From: Actinomadura latina NBRC 106108 | GTDB taxonomy: Bacteria > Actinomycetota > Actinomycetes > Streptosporangiales > Streptosporangiaceae | Reading direction: 5' to 3' | DNA length: 64,000 bases | Assembly (NCBI RefSeq): GCF_001552195.1 | Contig: NZ_BCQS01000005.1 | Span: 1-64,000, forward strand | Part shown: in pieces, positions 35,241-47,562 of the stretch | Layout of the letters: each line of letters starts with the position of its first letter | Position numbering within the stretch: the first letter of the stretch is position 1 | Notes under the pieces: model-generated | Databases searched by the model: none | The model's input: only the letters and a program-made list of their open reading frames with translations | What the model was told of the DNA's origin: nothing | Translations under genes and position numbers: made by a program

Positions 35241-35900
35241 TCAATGCTCTTTGGCGAGGCGGACAACCGCCTCGATGACCTCGGCGAGGCTCAGCTCCGT
35301 CGAGTCGATCTCGTGCGCGCCGGCCGCCTTGGTCAGCGGCGACGCCTTCCGGGTGGAGTCGAGCCGGTCCCGCCGCGCCTGCTCGGCCTGCGTGACCGTC
35401 ACCGACGCGCCCGGGTCGGCCGCCAAGTCCTTCGCGCGGCGCGCGGCGCGCGCCTCCTCGCTGGCCGTCAGGTACACCTTCACGGCCGCGTCCGGCGCGA
35501 CGACCGTGCCGATGTCGCGGCCCTCCACCACGATCCCGCCGGCCCCGATGATCTCCCGCTGCAGCTCGACCAGGCGGCTGCGGACCGCCGGGACGGCGCT
35601 GACCGCGCTGACCGCGTTCGTCACCTCGCGGGTGCGGATCGGGCCGGACACGTCCGTCCCGCCCACGGTGATCGCGGGCGCGTCCGGGTCGGTGCCGCAG
35701 GCGATCTCCGGGTCGAGGGCGCGGGCCGCGACCGCGACGCCGTCCTCGACCGGCACGCCGTTGTCCAGCATCCACCACGTCATGGCGCGGTACATCGCAC
35801 CGGTGTCCAGGTACCGCAGCCCGAGCGCGCGCGCGACGCCCTTGGACGCGCTGGACTTGCCCGAACCGGAGGGTCCGTCCATGGCGATGACGAGCGGCAC
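35241..35900 (-). CDS. cmk: cytidylate kinase
   Basis: The 219-residue enzyme phosphorylates CMP and dCMP with ATP. It has P-loop DGPSGSGKSSASKGVARALG, the substrate motif DTGAMYRAMTWWML, and VVEGRDIGTVVAPDA. GTG at 35900 follows GGGAG by 6 nt and removes the upstream extension seen in the longest frame. It is translationally joined to der and lies 138 nt from tyrA. Confidence 0.95.
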   Translation of the reverse strand: MPLVIAMDGPSGSGKSSASKGVARALGLRYLDTGAMYRAMTWWMLDNGVPVEDGVAVAARALDPEIACGTDPDAPAITVGGTDVSGPIRTREVTNAVSAVSAVPAVRSRLVELQREIIGAGGIVVEGRDIGTVVAPDAAVKVYLTASEEARAARRAKDLAADPGASVTVTQAEQARRDRLDSTRKASPLTKAAGAHEIDSTELSLAEVIEAVVRLAKEH

Positions 35901-36038
35901 GATCGCTCCCTCTCTTCTTCGTCGGAGCACCCGCCGGCCACGGGCCGGGCGGGCGAAGCGGGCGGCGCTCGCCGCCGCACCGGCGCACAGGTGTCCCCCC
36001 GGACAAGCCCCGGCGAACCAGGCTACCGGTCTCCGGGA

Positions 36039-37154
36039 CTAGCCGGGGACGGACCAGCCGCGGGCGCGGAGTTCGGCCGCGAGGCGTTCGGCGGCCTCCG
36101 GGACGACCGACAGCTCCAGCACGCCGAGCGGGCGGCCCGGCGAGTGCTCGATCGTCACGTCCTCGATGTTCACCCCCGCGATCCCCGCCGCCTGGAAGAT
36201 CATCGCCAGCTCGCCGGGACGGTCCGGGATGACCACCTGGACGGTCGCGTACGCGGGCTGGTCGCCGCCGTGCTTGCCGGGGATGCGGGACCGGCCCGCG
36301 TTGCCGCGCAGCAGCAGGTCCGCGACATGCGCGGCGGCCTCCTCGCTGCCGTCGCGCAGCAGCGACGCCGCCACCGCGAGGTCGGTGGCGACGGCCTCCA
36401 GCACGTCCGCGACGGGCTGGGAGTTCGCCGACAGGATGCCGATCCACAGCCGCGGGTCGCTCGCCGCGATCCGGGTCACGTCCCGGACGCCCTGCCCGGA
36501 CAGGCCCAGCGCCACGTCGTCCGCGCCGGTCAGCCGGGCCGCGACGGCGGCCGACACCACATGCGGGCCGTGCGAGACGAGCGCGACGGCGCGGTCGTGC
36601 TCGGCGGCGTCCACCTGGACCGGCATCGCCCCGCACGCCTTCGCCAGGCCGGTGACGACCTCGACGGTCTCCGGCGTCGCCTCCGGGGGCGCGCACAGCG
36701 CCCACGGGCGGCCGAGGAACAGGTCCGCGCGGGCGGCGCTCGGGCCCGACCGCTCGCTCCCGGCGAGGGGATGCCCCGCCACGAACGTCGTCAGGTCGCA
36801 GCCCAGCTCCGCCGCCTGCGCCAGCGGCAGCGCCTTCACGCTCGCCACATCGGTGTAGGCGGTGGCGAGGCCGCGCTTCTGCGCGTCCAGCAGCGTCACC
36901 GCCACGGCGGCCGGCGGCACCGCCAGCACCGCCAGGTCGGCGGGCTCCTCGTGCGCCCCGTCCGGCAGCGCCGCACCGGCGCCCAGCTCCACGGCCAGCG
37001 ACAGCGCCGCCGAATCCCGGTCGGTCAGCAGCACCTCGGCGCCGCGCTCGCGCATCGCCAGCGCGATCGACGTCCCGATCAGGCCCGTCCCGACCACGAC
37101 GATCCGCCGCGCCGCCCTCCCGTGCCCACTCACGTCCGAAGCCTCACTGTGCAC
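36039..37154 (-). CDS. tyrA: prephenate dehydrogenase with C-terminal ACT domain
   Basis: The 371-residue enzyme oxidatively decarboxylates prephenate to 4-hydroxyphenylpyruvate in tyrosine synthesis. It has the Rossmann motif IVVVGTGLIGTSIALAM, the substrate motif HPLAGSERSG and the histidine in LVSHGPHVVSAA. Residues ~295-371 are an ACT domain (VQVVIPDRPGELAMIFQAAGIAGVNIEDV), probably for tyrosine feedback. Two GTG starts exist, 37154 and 37133, because a 21-bp tandem duplication copies the start region; 37133 may be the ancestral one. Confidence 0.93.
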   Translation of the reverse strand: MHSEASDVSGHGRAARRIVVVGTGLIGTSIALAMRERGAEVLLTDRDSAALSLAVELGAGAALPDGAHEEPADLAVLAVPPAAVAVTLLDAQKRGLATAYTDVASVKALPLAQAAELGCDLTTFVAGHPLAGSERSGPSAARADLFLGRPWALCAPPEATPETVEVVTGLAKACGAMPVQVDAAEHDRAVALVSHGPHVVSAAVAARLTGADDVALGLSGQGVRDVTRIAASDPRLWIGILSANSQPVADVLEAVATDLAVAASLLRDGSEEAAAHVADLLLRGNAGRSRIPGKHGGDQPAYATVQVVIPDRPGELAMIFQAAGIAGVNIEDVTIEHSPGRPLGVLELSVVPEAAERLAAELRARGWSVPG

Positions 37155-37174
37155 GTCCGAAGCCTCACTGTGCG
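37133..37174. repeat. 21-bp tandem duplication at the aroH/tyrA junction
   Basis: The unit cgtccgaagcctcactgtgca/g occurs twice in tandem (37133-37153 and 37154-37174). On the minus strand each copy contains a TGA and a following GTG, so the duplication creates two possible tyrA starts 7 codons apart, both in frame, and leaves the aroH stop intact. Confidence 0.9.
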
Positions 37175-37527
37175 ATGTCGAGGCGCAGCGCCGTCGCGCC
37201 GCGCAGGTACACGTGCTGGACGCCGGAGCGGGGGCGGCCGGTCTCGATGTGCGCCATCAGCCTGATCACCCGGGGCAGCGCGCCGGGGACGCCGATCTCG
37301 GTCGCGCACAGCAGCGGCACCTCGTGGAAGCCGAGCTTGCGGGCGGCGAGCGCCGGGAACTCCGCCGTCAGGTCCGGCGTCACCGTGAAGATGACGCTGA
37401 TCACGTCGTCGGTGGTCAGCCCGTTGCGGGTCATCACCTCCGAGACCAGCTCCGTCGTCGCCTCCAGGATCTGGTCCCGGTCGTCGGCGTCGATCTGCGT
37501 GGCCCCGCGGACCGCCCGTACCGCCAC
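37165..37527 (-). CDS. aroH: chorismate mutase, AroH type
   Basis: The 120-residue enzyme belongs to the trimeric AroH fold of Bacillus: VRAVRGATQIDADDRDQIL, DDVISVIFTVTPDLTAEFPALAAR, and HVYLRGATALR with the active-site Arg. It makes prephenate for the adjacent tyrA product, 10 nt downstream. GTG start at 37527. Confidence 0.95.
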   Translation of the reverse strand: MAVRAVRGATQIDADDRDQILEATTELVSEVMTRNGLTTDDVISVIFTVTPDLTAEFPALAARKLGFHEVPLLCATEIGVPGALPRVIRLMAHIETGRPRSGVQHVYLRGATALRLDIAQ

Positions 37528-37559
37528 AGTCGTCCTCCCGTCTCCTCGCGTCCGGCGTC

Positions 37560-38291
37560 CTACAGCCCGACGGCCTCGTACAGCTCGCCGATCTCCCGCA
37601 CGGTCAGCGCGCGCATCCCGCCCGGCTTCAGCGACCCCAGCTTGATCGGCCCGAACTCTATGCGGGCGAGCTGCTGGACGGGGAACCCGACCTCCTTCAG
37701 CAGCCGCCGGACGATGTGCTTGCGGCCCTCGTGGAGGGTGATCTCCACCAGCACGCGGCGGCCGACCTGGTCGAAGATGCGGAACTTGTCGGCCTTGGCG
37801 GGCCCGTCCTCCAGCGTCACGCCCGCCCTCAGCCGCTTGCCGAGGTCGCGCGGGACCGGTCCGTGGATCTCCGCCAGGTAGGTCTTGTAGACCCCGTAGG
37901 ACGGGTGGGTGAGCCGGTGCGACAGCTCGCCGTCGTTGGTGAGGAGGATCAGGCCCTCGGTGTCGGTGTCGAGCCGGCCGACGTGGAACAGCCGCTCGGG
38001 CACCTCCACGTAGTCGGCGAGGGACTTGCGGCCCCGCTCGTCCGACATCGTGGACACCACGCCGCGCGGCTTGTTGATCGCGTAGTAGCGCATCTCGGCG
38101 CGGGTCTCGACGCGCTTGCCGTCCACGTGGATGACGGCGGTCCGCGGGTCGACGCGCTCACCGAACCGGAAGACCTTCTCCCCGTTCACGGTGACGCGGC
38201 CCTCGCCGATCAGCTCCTCGCAGTGGCGGCGGCTGCCGATCCCGGCCTCGGCCAGGACCTTCTGCAGCCGCACGCCCTCGTTGTCGCTCAC
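37560..38291 (-). CDS. rRNA pseudouridine synthase, RsuA/RluB family
   Basis: The 243-residue protein has an N-terminal S4 domain (VRLQKVLAEAGIGSRRHCEELIGEGRVTVNG) and the catalytic domain with the Asp in VGRLDTDTEGLILLTNDG. It probably modifies 23S rRNA at the RluB position. The GTG start lies 6 nt after the scpB stop. Position next to scpAB is conserved in Gram-positive bacteria. Confidence 0.93.
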   Translation of the reverse strand: MSDNEGVRLQKVLAEAGIGSRRHCEELIGEGRVTVNGEKVFRFGERVDPRTAVIHVDGKRVETRAEMRYYAINKPRGVVSTMSDERGRKSLADYVEVPERLFHVGRLDTDTEGLILLTNDGELSHRLTHPSYGVYKTYLAEIHGPVPRDLGKRLRAGVTLEDGPAKADKFRIFDQVGRRVLVEITLHEGRKHIVRRLLKEVGFPVQQLARIEFGPIKLGSLKPGGMRALTVREIGELYEAVGL

Positions 38292-38297
38292 GAATCC

Positions 38298-38870
38298 TCA
38301 GCTATCCACTATGTCGTCTGGCAGGTCATCGGGCAGGTAGGGGGCGAGCTCGGGCAGCTCGTCGAGGTCGCGGAGGCCGAGGCGCTCCAGGAAGTACCCG
38401 GTGGTCCGGTAGAGGTGCGCCTGCGACTCCGGGTCCTGCCCGGCGTCCTCGATCAGGCCGCGCAGCGTCAGCGTCCGGATGACGCCGTCGCTGTTGACCC
38501 CGCGGATCGCCGACACGCGGGCACGGCTCACCGGCTGCCGGTAGGCGACGACGGCGAGCGTCTCCAGCGCGGCCTGCGTCAGCCGCGCCTGCTGCCCGTC
38601 GGTGACGAACCGCTCCACGACCGGGGCGCACACGTCCCGGGTGTAGAACCGCCAGCCGCCGGCGACCTCCCTGAGATCGAACCCGCGGCCCTGCCCGGTG
38701 TATTCCGCGGCCAGCTCCCGCAGCGTCTCGGTGACCTCGCCGCGCGGGCGCTCCAGCAGCTGCGCCAGCGTCATCACGGTGACCGGCTCGTCCACGACCA
38801 GCAGGATCGCCTCGATCGAGGCGCGCAGCCCCGGGAGCTCCGGCGCGTCCGCGGCGGTTTCCTCAGTCAT
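38298..38870 (-). CDS. scpB: segregation and condensation protein B
   Basis: The 190-residue protein has the two winged-helix domains of ScpB (LRASIEAILLVVDEPVTVMTLAQLL and ALETLAVVAYRQPVSRARVSAIRGVNSD). It forms the SMC-ScpA-ScpB condensin with the upstream product. ATG at 38870 overlaps the scpA stop by 8 nt. Confidence 0.95.
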   Translation of the reverse strand: MTEETAADAPELPGLRASIEAILLVVDEPVTVMTLAQLLERPRGEVTETLRELAAEYTGQGRGFDLREVAGGWRFYTRDVCAPVVERFVTDGQQARLTQAALETLAVVAYRQPVSRARVSAIRGVNSDGVIRTLTLRGLIEDAGQDPESQAHLYRTTGYFLERLGLRDLDELPELAPYLPDDLPDDIVDS

Positions 38871-39819
38871 CGTCGCCTTCCCCGTCCTTCTGGCCGTCGT
38901 CCTTCTCGGCAGGATCCTTCTCGGCAGGGTCCTTCTTCGGGGCGCCCTCGTAGTCGTCGCCGACCTCGACGTCGCCGTCGTCGGCACCGGTCCAGGTCAC
39001 GTGCAGCTCGCCGAGGGGCTCGTCCTGCTCGAACGTGACGGCCTGCTCCCGGTACAGCTCCAGCACCGCCAGGAACCGCGCGACGACCTCGTAGGTGCCC
39101 TCCGCGTCGGCGGCGAGGACGCGGAACGTCGTCCGGCGCAGCCTGCGGAGCATCTCCACGACGATCGCGGCCTGCTCCTTGACGCTGGCCTTCGGCTGGT
39201 ACATGTGCTCGACCGACACCGCGGGCGGCGCCTTCGGCGCGAGGGCCCGCGCGGCGAGCCGCGCGAACTCCTCCGGGCCGAGGCCGAGCAGCACCTCCGG
39301 CAGCAGGTTCGCGAACTTCGGCTCCATCGGCACGAGGCGCGGGAACCGCCGGCTCGCGTCGGCGATCCGCGCGGCGAGGACCTGCGCGACCTCCTTGTAG
39401 GCGCGGTACTGCAGCAGCCGCGCGAACAGCAGGTCGCGGGCCTCCAGCAGCGCCAGGTCGTCCTCGTCGTCGACCTCGCCGGACGGCAGCAGCCGCGCGG
39501 CCTTCAGGTCCAGCAGCGTCGCGGCGACGAGCAGGAAGTGGCTGGCCTGGTCGAGGTCCCAGTCCCGGCCGTAGGAGCGGATGTGCGCGATGAAGTCGTC
39601 GGTGACCTTGTGCAGCGACACTTCGGTGATGTCGAGCTTGTGTTTGGAGATCAGGCCGAGCAGCAGGTCGAACGGGCCCTCGAAGTTGTCCAGGTGGACG
39701 CGGAAGCCCTGCTCCTGCCCGTCCTCCTGCCCGTCGGCCCGCTCGGGCTCCGGCGACGTCTCGTCCACGTCGCTCACGGTAGCGGAGTGCTCCTCCCGCG
39801 CTGTGCTCACCGGCCACAT
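38863..39819 (-). CDS. scpA: segregation and condensation protein A
   Basis: The ~318-residue kleisin has the FRVHLDNFEGPFDLLLGLISKHKLDITEVSL N-terminal core that binds the SMC neck, and a winged helix at the C-terminal side (LAVLELYREQAVTFEQDEPLG). It bridges the SMC heads. The tail (KKDPAEKDPAEKDDGQKD) is a short acidic-basic repeat from a tandem duplication. ATG at 39819 is used; GTGs at 39810 and about 39780 are alternatives. Confidence 0.93.
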   Translation of the reverse strand: MWPVSTAREEHSATVSDVDETSPEPERADGQEDGQEQGFRVHLDNFEGPFDLLLGLISKHKLDITEVSLHKVTDDFIAHIRSYGRDWDLDQASHFLLVAATLLDLKAARLLPSGEVDDEDDLALLEARDLLFARLLQYRAYKEVAQVLAARIADASRRFPRLVPMEPKFANLLPEVLLGLGPEEFARLAARALAPKAPPAVSVEHMYQPKASVKEQAAIVVEMLRRLRRTTFRVLAADAEGTYEVVARFLAVLELYREQAVTFEQDEPLGELHVTWTGADDGDVEVGDDYEGAPKKDPAEKDPAEKDDGQKDGEGDDD

Positions 39820-39939
39820 CGTCCCACGCCCGGCGCGCGGCCCGCACGGGCCGGCCACCGCCCGGCCGGCGGCGGACGAGGCTCTCCGCGCCGCAGGGGG
39901 CCGGCGGGGGCGCCCTCAGTCAGGAGACTCCCGGGCGGC

Positions 39940-40851
39940 TCACTCGGTCTCGGCCCAGCGCACGAGGACCTCCCGTGCCAGGCTCCGGTACGCGTTCGCG
40001 CCCATCGAGCTCGGGTCGAAGAACGTGATCGGCTCCCCGGCGACCGTCGCGTCCGGGAAGCGCACCGTCCGGTTGATGACGGTGTGGAACACCTTGTCGC
40101 CGAACGCCTCGACGATGCGGCCGAGGACCTCGCGGGTGTGCAGCGTCCGCGAGTCGTACATGGTGCCGAGGACGCCGTCGATGACCAGGTCGGGGTTGAT
40201 CCGGCCCTGCACCTTCTCGATGGTCTCCATCAGCAGCGCGACGCCGCGCATCGCGAAGTACTCGCACTCCAGCGGGATCAGCACGCCCTCGCTCGCCGCC
40301 AGCGCGTTGATGGTCAGCAGGCCGAGCGACGGCTGGCAGTCGATGAGGATGTAGTCGTAGTGCGGGATCGCCGACTTCAGCGCCCCCTGCAGGATGTACT
40401 CGCGGCCGACCTCGTGGACGAGCTGGACCTCGGCGCCGGACAGGTCGATGTTGCTCGGCAGGAGCTCCATCCCGTCGACGCCGGTCTCGATGACGATGTC
40501 CTCCCACTCGGTGTCGCGTTCGAGCAGCATGTTGTGGATCGTCAGCTCGAGCTGGCGCGGGTCCCCCTTGCCGAGGCCGACCGAGAGGGCGCCCTGCGGG
40601 TCGAAGTCGACGAGCAGGACCCGGCGGCCGTACTCGGCGAGCGCCGCGCCCAGGTTGATCGTCGTCGTGGTCTTGCCGACGCCGCCCTTCTGGTTGCAGA
40701 CGGCCACGATCCGCGCGGGGCCGTGCTCGGGCAGCGGCTCCGGCTCCGGGAACACCGGCACGGGTCGCTGCGTGGGCCCGAGGGCGCGGCTCGGGTCGGT
40801 CTCTATGGTGGCGGAGGAGAGGACCCCCTCCGTACCGTTAGTGCTGGTCAC
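39940..40851 (-). CDS. ParA-family chromosome partitioning ATPase
   Basis: The 303-residue ATPase has the deviant Walker A CNQKGGVGKTTTTINLGAALAEYG, VLLVDFDPQGALSVGLG, and IDCQPSLGLLTINALAA. An N-terminal extension of ~45 residues is Pro-rich. This is the ParA-type protein conserved next to scpA/xerD in actinobacteria and not necessarily the oriC-linked ParA; no parB is adjacent. GTG at 40851 follows GGAGGG. Confidence 0.93.
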   Translation of the reverse strand: MTSTNGTEGVLSSATIETDPSRALGPTQRPVPVFPEPEPLPEHGPARIVAVCNQKGGVGKTTTTINLGAALAEYGRRVLLVDFDPQGALSVGLGKGDPRQLELTIHNMLLERDTEWEDIVIETGVDGMELLPSNIDLSGAEVQLVHEVGREYILQGALKSAIPHYDYILIDCQPSLGLLTINALAASEGVLIPLECEYFAMRGVALLMETIEKVQGRINPDLVIDGVLGTMYDSRTLHTREVLGRIVEAFGDKVFHTVINRTVRFPDATVAGEPITFFDPSSMGANAYRSLAREVLVRWAETE

Positions 40852-40999
40852 CAGATCCCTCCCCGGCGGCCCGGAAATGCCATCCAGAACGGGGACTCTA
40901 GGGCCGTCCACCCCGTCGCTCAAGCCGACGCGCGACGAACGTCGCGATTTGTCGGCGTGCCGGTCCGTCCGATTCGTCCCGCGATGCACGCCCCTCGGG

Positions 41000-42046
41000 T
41001 CAGCTTCGCGCTCGCGGGTGCGACGTCGCGTACACCTCGCGCAGCAGCTGGACCGTCACCAGAGTGTAGACCTGCGTCGTCGTCACGGACGCATGCCCCA
41101 GGAGTTCCTGGACGACGCGGACGTCGGCCCCGCCGTCCAGCAGATGGGTCGCGAACGAGTGCCGCAGCGTGTGCGGGGACACCTCCGACAGGTGCGCCCG
41201 GTCGGCCGCGGCGCGCAGCACCATCCAGGCGCCCTGCCGCGACAGCCGCCCCCCGCGCGCGTTCAGGAACAGCGCCGGGCCGCCCCGCCCCGTCCCCGCG
41301 AGTTCCGGCCGGGCGCGCACCAGGTAGGCGTCCACCGCGTCGCGGGCGTAGTCGCCGATGGGCACCACCCTGGCCTTGCCGCCCTTGCCGGCGACGCGCG
41401 CGAACCCGTCGCGCAGGTCGAGGTCGTCGACGTCCAGGCCGACGGCCTCGGAGATCCGCGCGCCCGACCCGTACAGCAGTTCCAGCAGCGCGCGGTCGCG
41501 CAGGCCCCGCGCCGTGCCCGGATCGCCGGCGGCCACCGCGAGCAGCCGCTCCACGTCCGCCGCCGAGATGGCCTTCGGCAGCCGGCGCGGCGGCGTGGGC
41601 GGCTTGACGCCGTGGGCGGGGTCGCCGGCGGCGAGGCCCTCCCGCAGCGCGAACCGGTGCAGGCCCCGCACGGCGACGAGCGCCCGCGCCGCCGACCCCG
41701 CCGACAGCGGCGGATGGCCGGCGTCGCCCTCCCGGAGCCCGGCCAGGAACGCGCGGACGTCGTCCTCGGTGATCTCGCCGATCGCCGCGCGCCCCCGCGC
41801 GTCCTGCACCTCGACGTAGCGGCGCAGGTCGCGGCGGTAGGAGCTGAGCGTGTTGGCGGCCAGGCCCCGCTCGACGGCCAGGTGCCCCAGATACGTCCGC
41901 ACGGCCGAGCCGAGCGCGGAGACCGTGCCCGCGTCCTGTGCGGCACTCCGGGGGGACGGGCTCGGGGACAGTGCGGCACCTCTTCCGGCCGTGGACTCCG
42001 CGGACCCGCCCATCATGCCCCCTCCGCCGCCGGAGGGGGACCTCAT
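41000..42046 (-). CDS. xerD: site-specific tyrosine recombinase XerD
   Basis: The 348-residue recombinase has a SAM-like core-binding domain (about 47-135) and the catalytic residues: Arg in [15 protein letters not shown], His-x-x-Arg in [14 protein letters not shown], His in [13 protein letters not shown] and the Tyr nucleophile. It resolves chromosome dimers at dif with XerC. The first ~40 residues are Gly/Ser-rich and the true start may be the ATG at 42016 or later. It lies 6 nt downstream of the NUDIX gene. Confidence 0.93.
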   Translation of the reverse strand: MRSPSGGGGGMMGGSAESTAGRGAALSPSPSPRSAAQDAGTVSALGSAVRTYLGHLAVERGLAANTLSSYRRDLRRYVEVQDARGRAAIGEITEDDVRAFLAGLREGDAGHPPLSAGSAARALVAVRGLHRFALREGLAAGDPAHGVKPPTPPRRLPKAISAADVERLLAVAAGDPGTARGLRDRALLELLYGSGARISEAVGLDVDDLDLRDGFARVAGKGGKARVVPIGDYARDAVDAYLVRARPELAGTGRGGPALFLNARGGRLSRQGAWMVLRAAADRAHLSEVSPHTLRHSFATHLLDGGADVRVVQELLGHASVTTTQVYTLVTVQLLREVYATSHPRARS

Positions 42047-42052
42047 CGGGCC

Positions 42053-42690
42053 TCAGTCCTCGGGCGCGTCGGCGGGCCGCAGGTCCCGGAAACCGGAGTC
42101 GCGCGCCGCCCGCACCGCGAGCACCCCCATGCAGGCGGTCATGTTGTGCAGCTCGCCGCCGAGGACCTTGCGGACCGCCTCGTCCAGCGGCACCCACACG
42201 ACCGGCATGTCGGCCTCCTCGTGGACGCGCTCGAAGTCGATCTCGTCGGCGGGCACCTCGGCGAGGTCGCGGGCCAGGAAGATCCGGACGCGCTCGTCGG
42301 CCATGCCGGGCGAGGTGTACACGTCGACGAGCGTGTCCCACCGCCCGGCCCGGTAGCCGGCCTCCTCCAGCAGCTCGCGCCCGGCGAGCCTGTGCAGCGG
42401 CTCGCCGTCGACGTCCCGCAGCCCGGCGGGCGCCTCCCACAGCAGCCGCCCGACCGGATGCCGGTACTGCCGCAGCAGCAGCACCCGGTCGCGGTCGTCG
42501 AGGGCGAGGACGCCGACGGCGCCGATGTGCTCGACCACGTCGCGGCCGACGGGCTCGGTGCCGTCGCCGCGCGGCATCTCCACCTGGTCGCGCCGGACGG
42601 AGAACACCGGCCCCTGGAAGGCCGTGGACGACTCCAGGACCTTCCAGCGCTCGGGGCGGTCGCGGACGTCGCCGGGGCCGAGGTCCCCGC

Positions 42691-42694
<4 letters not shown>
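42053..42694 (-). CDS. NUDIX hydrolase, ADP-ribose pyrophosphatase-like
   Basis: The 213-residue protein has a complete Nudix box ([24 protein letters not shown], pattern GX5EX7REUXEEXGU). The [17 protein letters not shown] motif before it is typical of ADP-ribose pyrophosphatases. It overlaps the pyrG stop by 4 nt (GTGA), so the two are translationally coupled. Confidence 0.93.
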
Positions 42695-44409
<1,715 letters not shown>

Positions 44410-44478
44410 GGGCCACCAGGATAACAAGTGAATCGCCCAGGCCGGACGCCGCCCGCGGCAACCGCGGCCGCCGCCGCC

Positions 44479-46227
44479 CTAGAGGCGGGGGGTCGCGGCG
44501 CTCGGCATGATGGTGCGCAGCTGGCGGGTCAGCTCGTCGATCAGGGAGCGCGCCTGGTCGGCGGCCTGCCGGGCCGCGTCGCGCTCCTGGGACAGCTCGG
44601 CGATCTGGGCGCGCTGCTCGGTGACGGCCTGGGCGAGCTGGTCGACCCACTGGTCGCGTTCGGCGAGCTTCTCGGCGATGGCGTCGCGTTCGGCGGCCAT
44701 CTGCCGCATCCCGGTCACCGCCTTGTCGCGCTCGCGGCCGGCCTGGTCGGCGCGGCCCCGGGCGAGGGTGAGCTCGGACTCGGCGCGGGCCTGCGCCTGG
44801 ACGGCCCCCTCCCGGGTCCGCTCGGCGGCCTCCCTGGACTTGGCGTTGGCGTCGCGCTCCCGCTCGGCCTTCTTCGCGGCTTCGAGCGACTGGGCGGCGG
44901 TGTCGAGGGCCTGCTGGCGCTCGGCCTCGGCGACGTCCGCGCGCTGGGACGCCTCCTGGAGGCGGCGCTCGGCGTCCTGCGCCCGGCGCTCGGCCTCCTG
45001 GGCGCGGCGCTCGATCTCCTGCGCCCGGCGCTCGGCGACCTCGGCGCGGCGCCGCGACTCGTCGACCTCCTGGCCCGCGGAGACGACGGCGTGCTGCAGG
45101 TTCTGCGCCGTCATCTCGGCGTCGGTCACCTTGGCGCGCAGCTGCGCGAGCTCGCCGTGCGCGGTCTCCAGCGCCCGGGACAGGTCCGCGGCCTGCTCGG
45201 CGACGCGGTCGCGCTCGGACTCGGCGGCGCGGCGGCCGCCGGTGGCGTCCTCGACGGCGCGCAGGGCGTCGTCGCGGGCCTCGCTCATGGCGTCGCGTTG
45301 CTGGATCGCCTGGCGGACGGTGGCCTCGGCCTCGGCGGCGCGGCGCTCGGCCTGCTCGACCTGGGCCTGCACCTGCTCCATCTGAGCGCGGGCCTGGTCG
45401 GCCTGGGCGCGGGCCTGGTCGGCCTGGGCGCGCCCCTGCTGGGCCTGGTTCCAGGCGGCGGCGGCGTCGCGCTGCGTGTTCTCCTTCTCGGTCTGGAGCG
45501 CGGCGATCTGCGTGACGGCCTCGTTCTGGACCTCGGCGACGCGGCGTTCGGCCTCGGCGAGCTGCCGCTCGGCCTCGACGGCGCGGCGGTCGGCCTGCTC
45601 GGCCTGGCCTCGGGCGCGCTGCACCTCGCCCCAGGCGGCCGCCGCGTCCCGCTGCGCCGCCTCCTTCTCCTGCTGGACGACCGCGACCTGCGAGGCCGTC
45701 TCGTTCTGGGCATCGCCGAGGCGCCGCTCGGCCTCGACGGCACGGCGCTCGGCCTGCTCGGCCTGGCCTCGGGCGCGCTGCACCTCGCCCCAGGCGGCCG
45801 CCGCGTCCCGCTGCGCCGCCTCCTTCTCCTGCTGGACGACCGCGACCTGCGAGGCGATCTCGGTCTGCGCCTCGTTGACCTTGCGCTCCCCGGCGGCGAG
45901 CGCGTCGCCGATGAGGTCGGCCATCTGGCGGAGCCGCTCGACCATGTCCCACGGCTGGGCCTCGGGCTGCCCCTCGGAGGCGAGCACCAGCTCGCCGCCC
46001 TGCCCGTGCCGGCCGTGCTGCCCATGCTGGCCGCCCTGGCCGCCCTGCGGGTGCTGCGCGGGCTGCGCGCCCTGGGCATGCTGTCCGGGCTTGGCCATCT
46101 GGATCGGCTGCTGGGCGGCCGGCAGCGCGCCCTCGGGCGCGCGTCCCGGGTCGCGGCCCATGGCGGGCCAGGGCGCGGCCGCGTCCGGGACGCCGCGGTT
46201 GCCGCCCGATCCGTTCAGCTCGCTCAC
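44479..46227 (-). CDS. large alpha-helical coiled-coil protein
   Basis: The 582-residue protein has an N-terminal ~75 residues rich in Gly, Pro and Gln/His (QHGQHGRHGQGG), then a continuous coiled coil to residue ~570 dominated by Ala, Glu, Arg and Gln (AERRAQEAERRAQDAERRLQEA). No enzymatic domain is seen. It recalls cytoskeletal or scaffold coiled coils of actinomycetes such as FilP or Scy, but family membership is unproven. A 159-bp segment is duplicated in tandem inside it. GTG at 46227 follows GAGGAG. It lies 69 nt upstream of pyrG in the same direction. Confidence 0.75.
   Translation of the reverse strand: MSELNGSGGNRGVPDAAAPWPAMGRDPGRAPEGALPAAQQPIQMAKPGQHAQGAQPAQHPQGGQGGQHGQHGRHGQGGELVLASEGQPEAQPWDMVERLRQMADLIGDALAAGERKVNEAQTEIASQVAVVQQEKEAAQRDAAAAWGEVQRARGQAEQAERRAVEAERRLGDAQNETASQVAVVQQEKEAAQRDAAAAWGEVQRARGQAEQADRRAVEAERQLAEAERRVAEVQNEAVTQIAALQTEKENTQRDAAAAWNQAQQGRAQADQARAQADQARAQMEQVQAQVEQAERRAAEAEATVRQAIQQRDAMSEARDDALRAVEDATGGRRAAESERDRVAEQAADLSRALETAHGELAQLRAKVTDAEMTAQNLQHAVVSAGQEVDESRRRAEVAERRAQEIERRAQEAERRAQDAERRLQEASQRADVAEAERQQALDTAAQSLEAAKKAERERDANAKSREAAERTREGAVQAQARAESELTLARGRADQAGRERDKAVTGMRQMAAERDAIAEKLAERDQWVDQLAQAVTEQRAQIAELSQERDAARQAADQARSLIDELTRQLRTIMPSAATPRL
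45592..45855. repeat. 159-bp-period internal duplication in the coiled-coil gene
   Basis: The segment 45592-45696 recurs at 45751-45855 without a base difference (105 bp at a period of 159 bp, 53 codons). Both encode the same run of residues starting around VAVVQQEKEAAQRDAAAAW. The lack of synonymous differences implies a recent event or conversion. Confidence 0.9.

Positions 46228-47562
<1,335 letters not shown>

Noticed and set aside
44479..46227. DivIVA/Wag31 as the identity of the coiled-coil protein
   Set aside because: The conserved N-terminal DivIVA lipid-binding motif is absent; the start is a Gly/Pro/His-rich segment.
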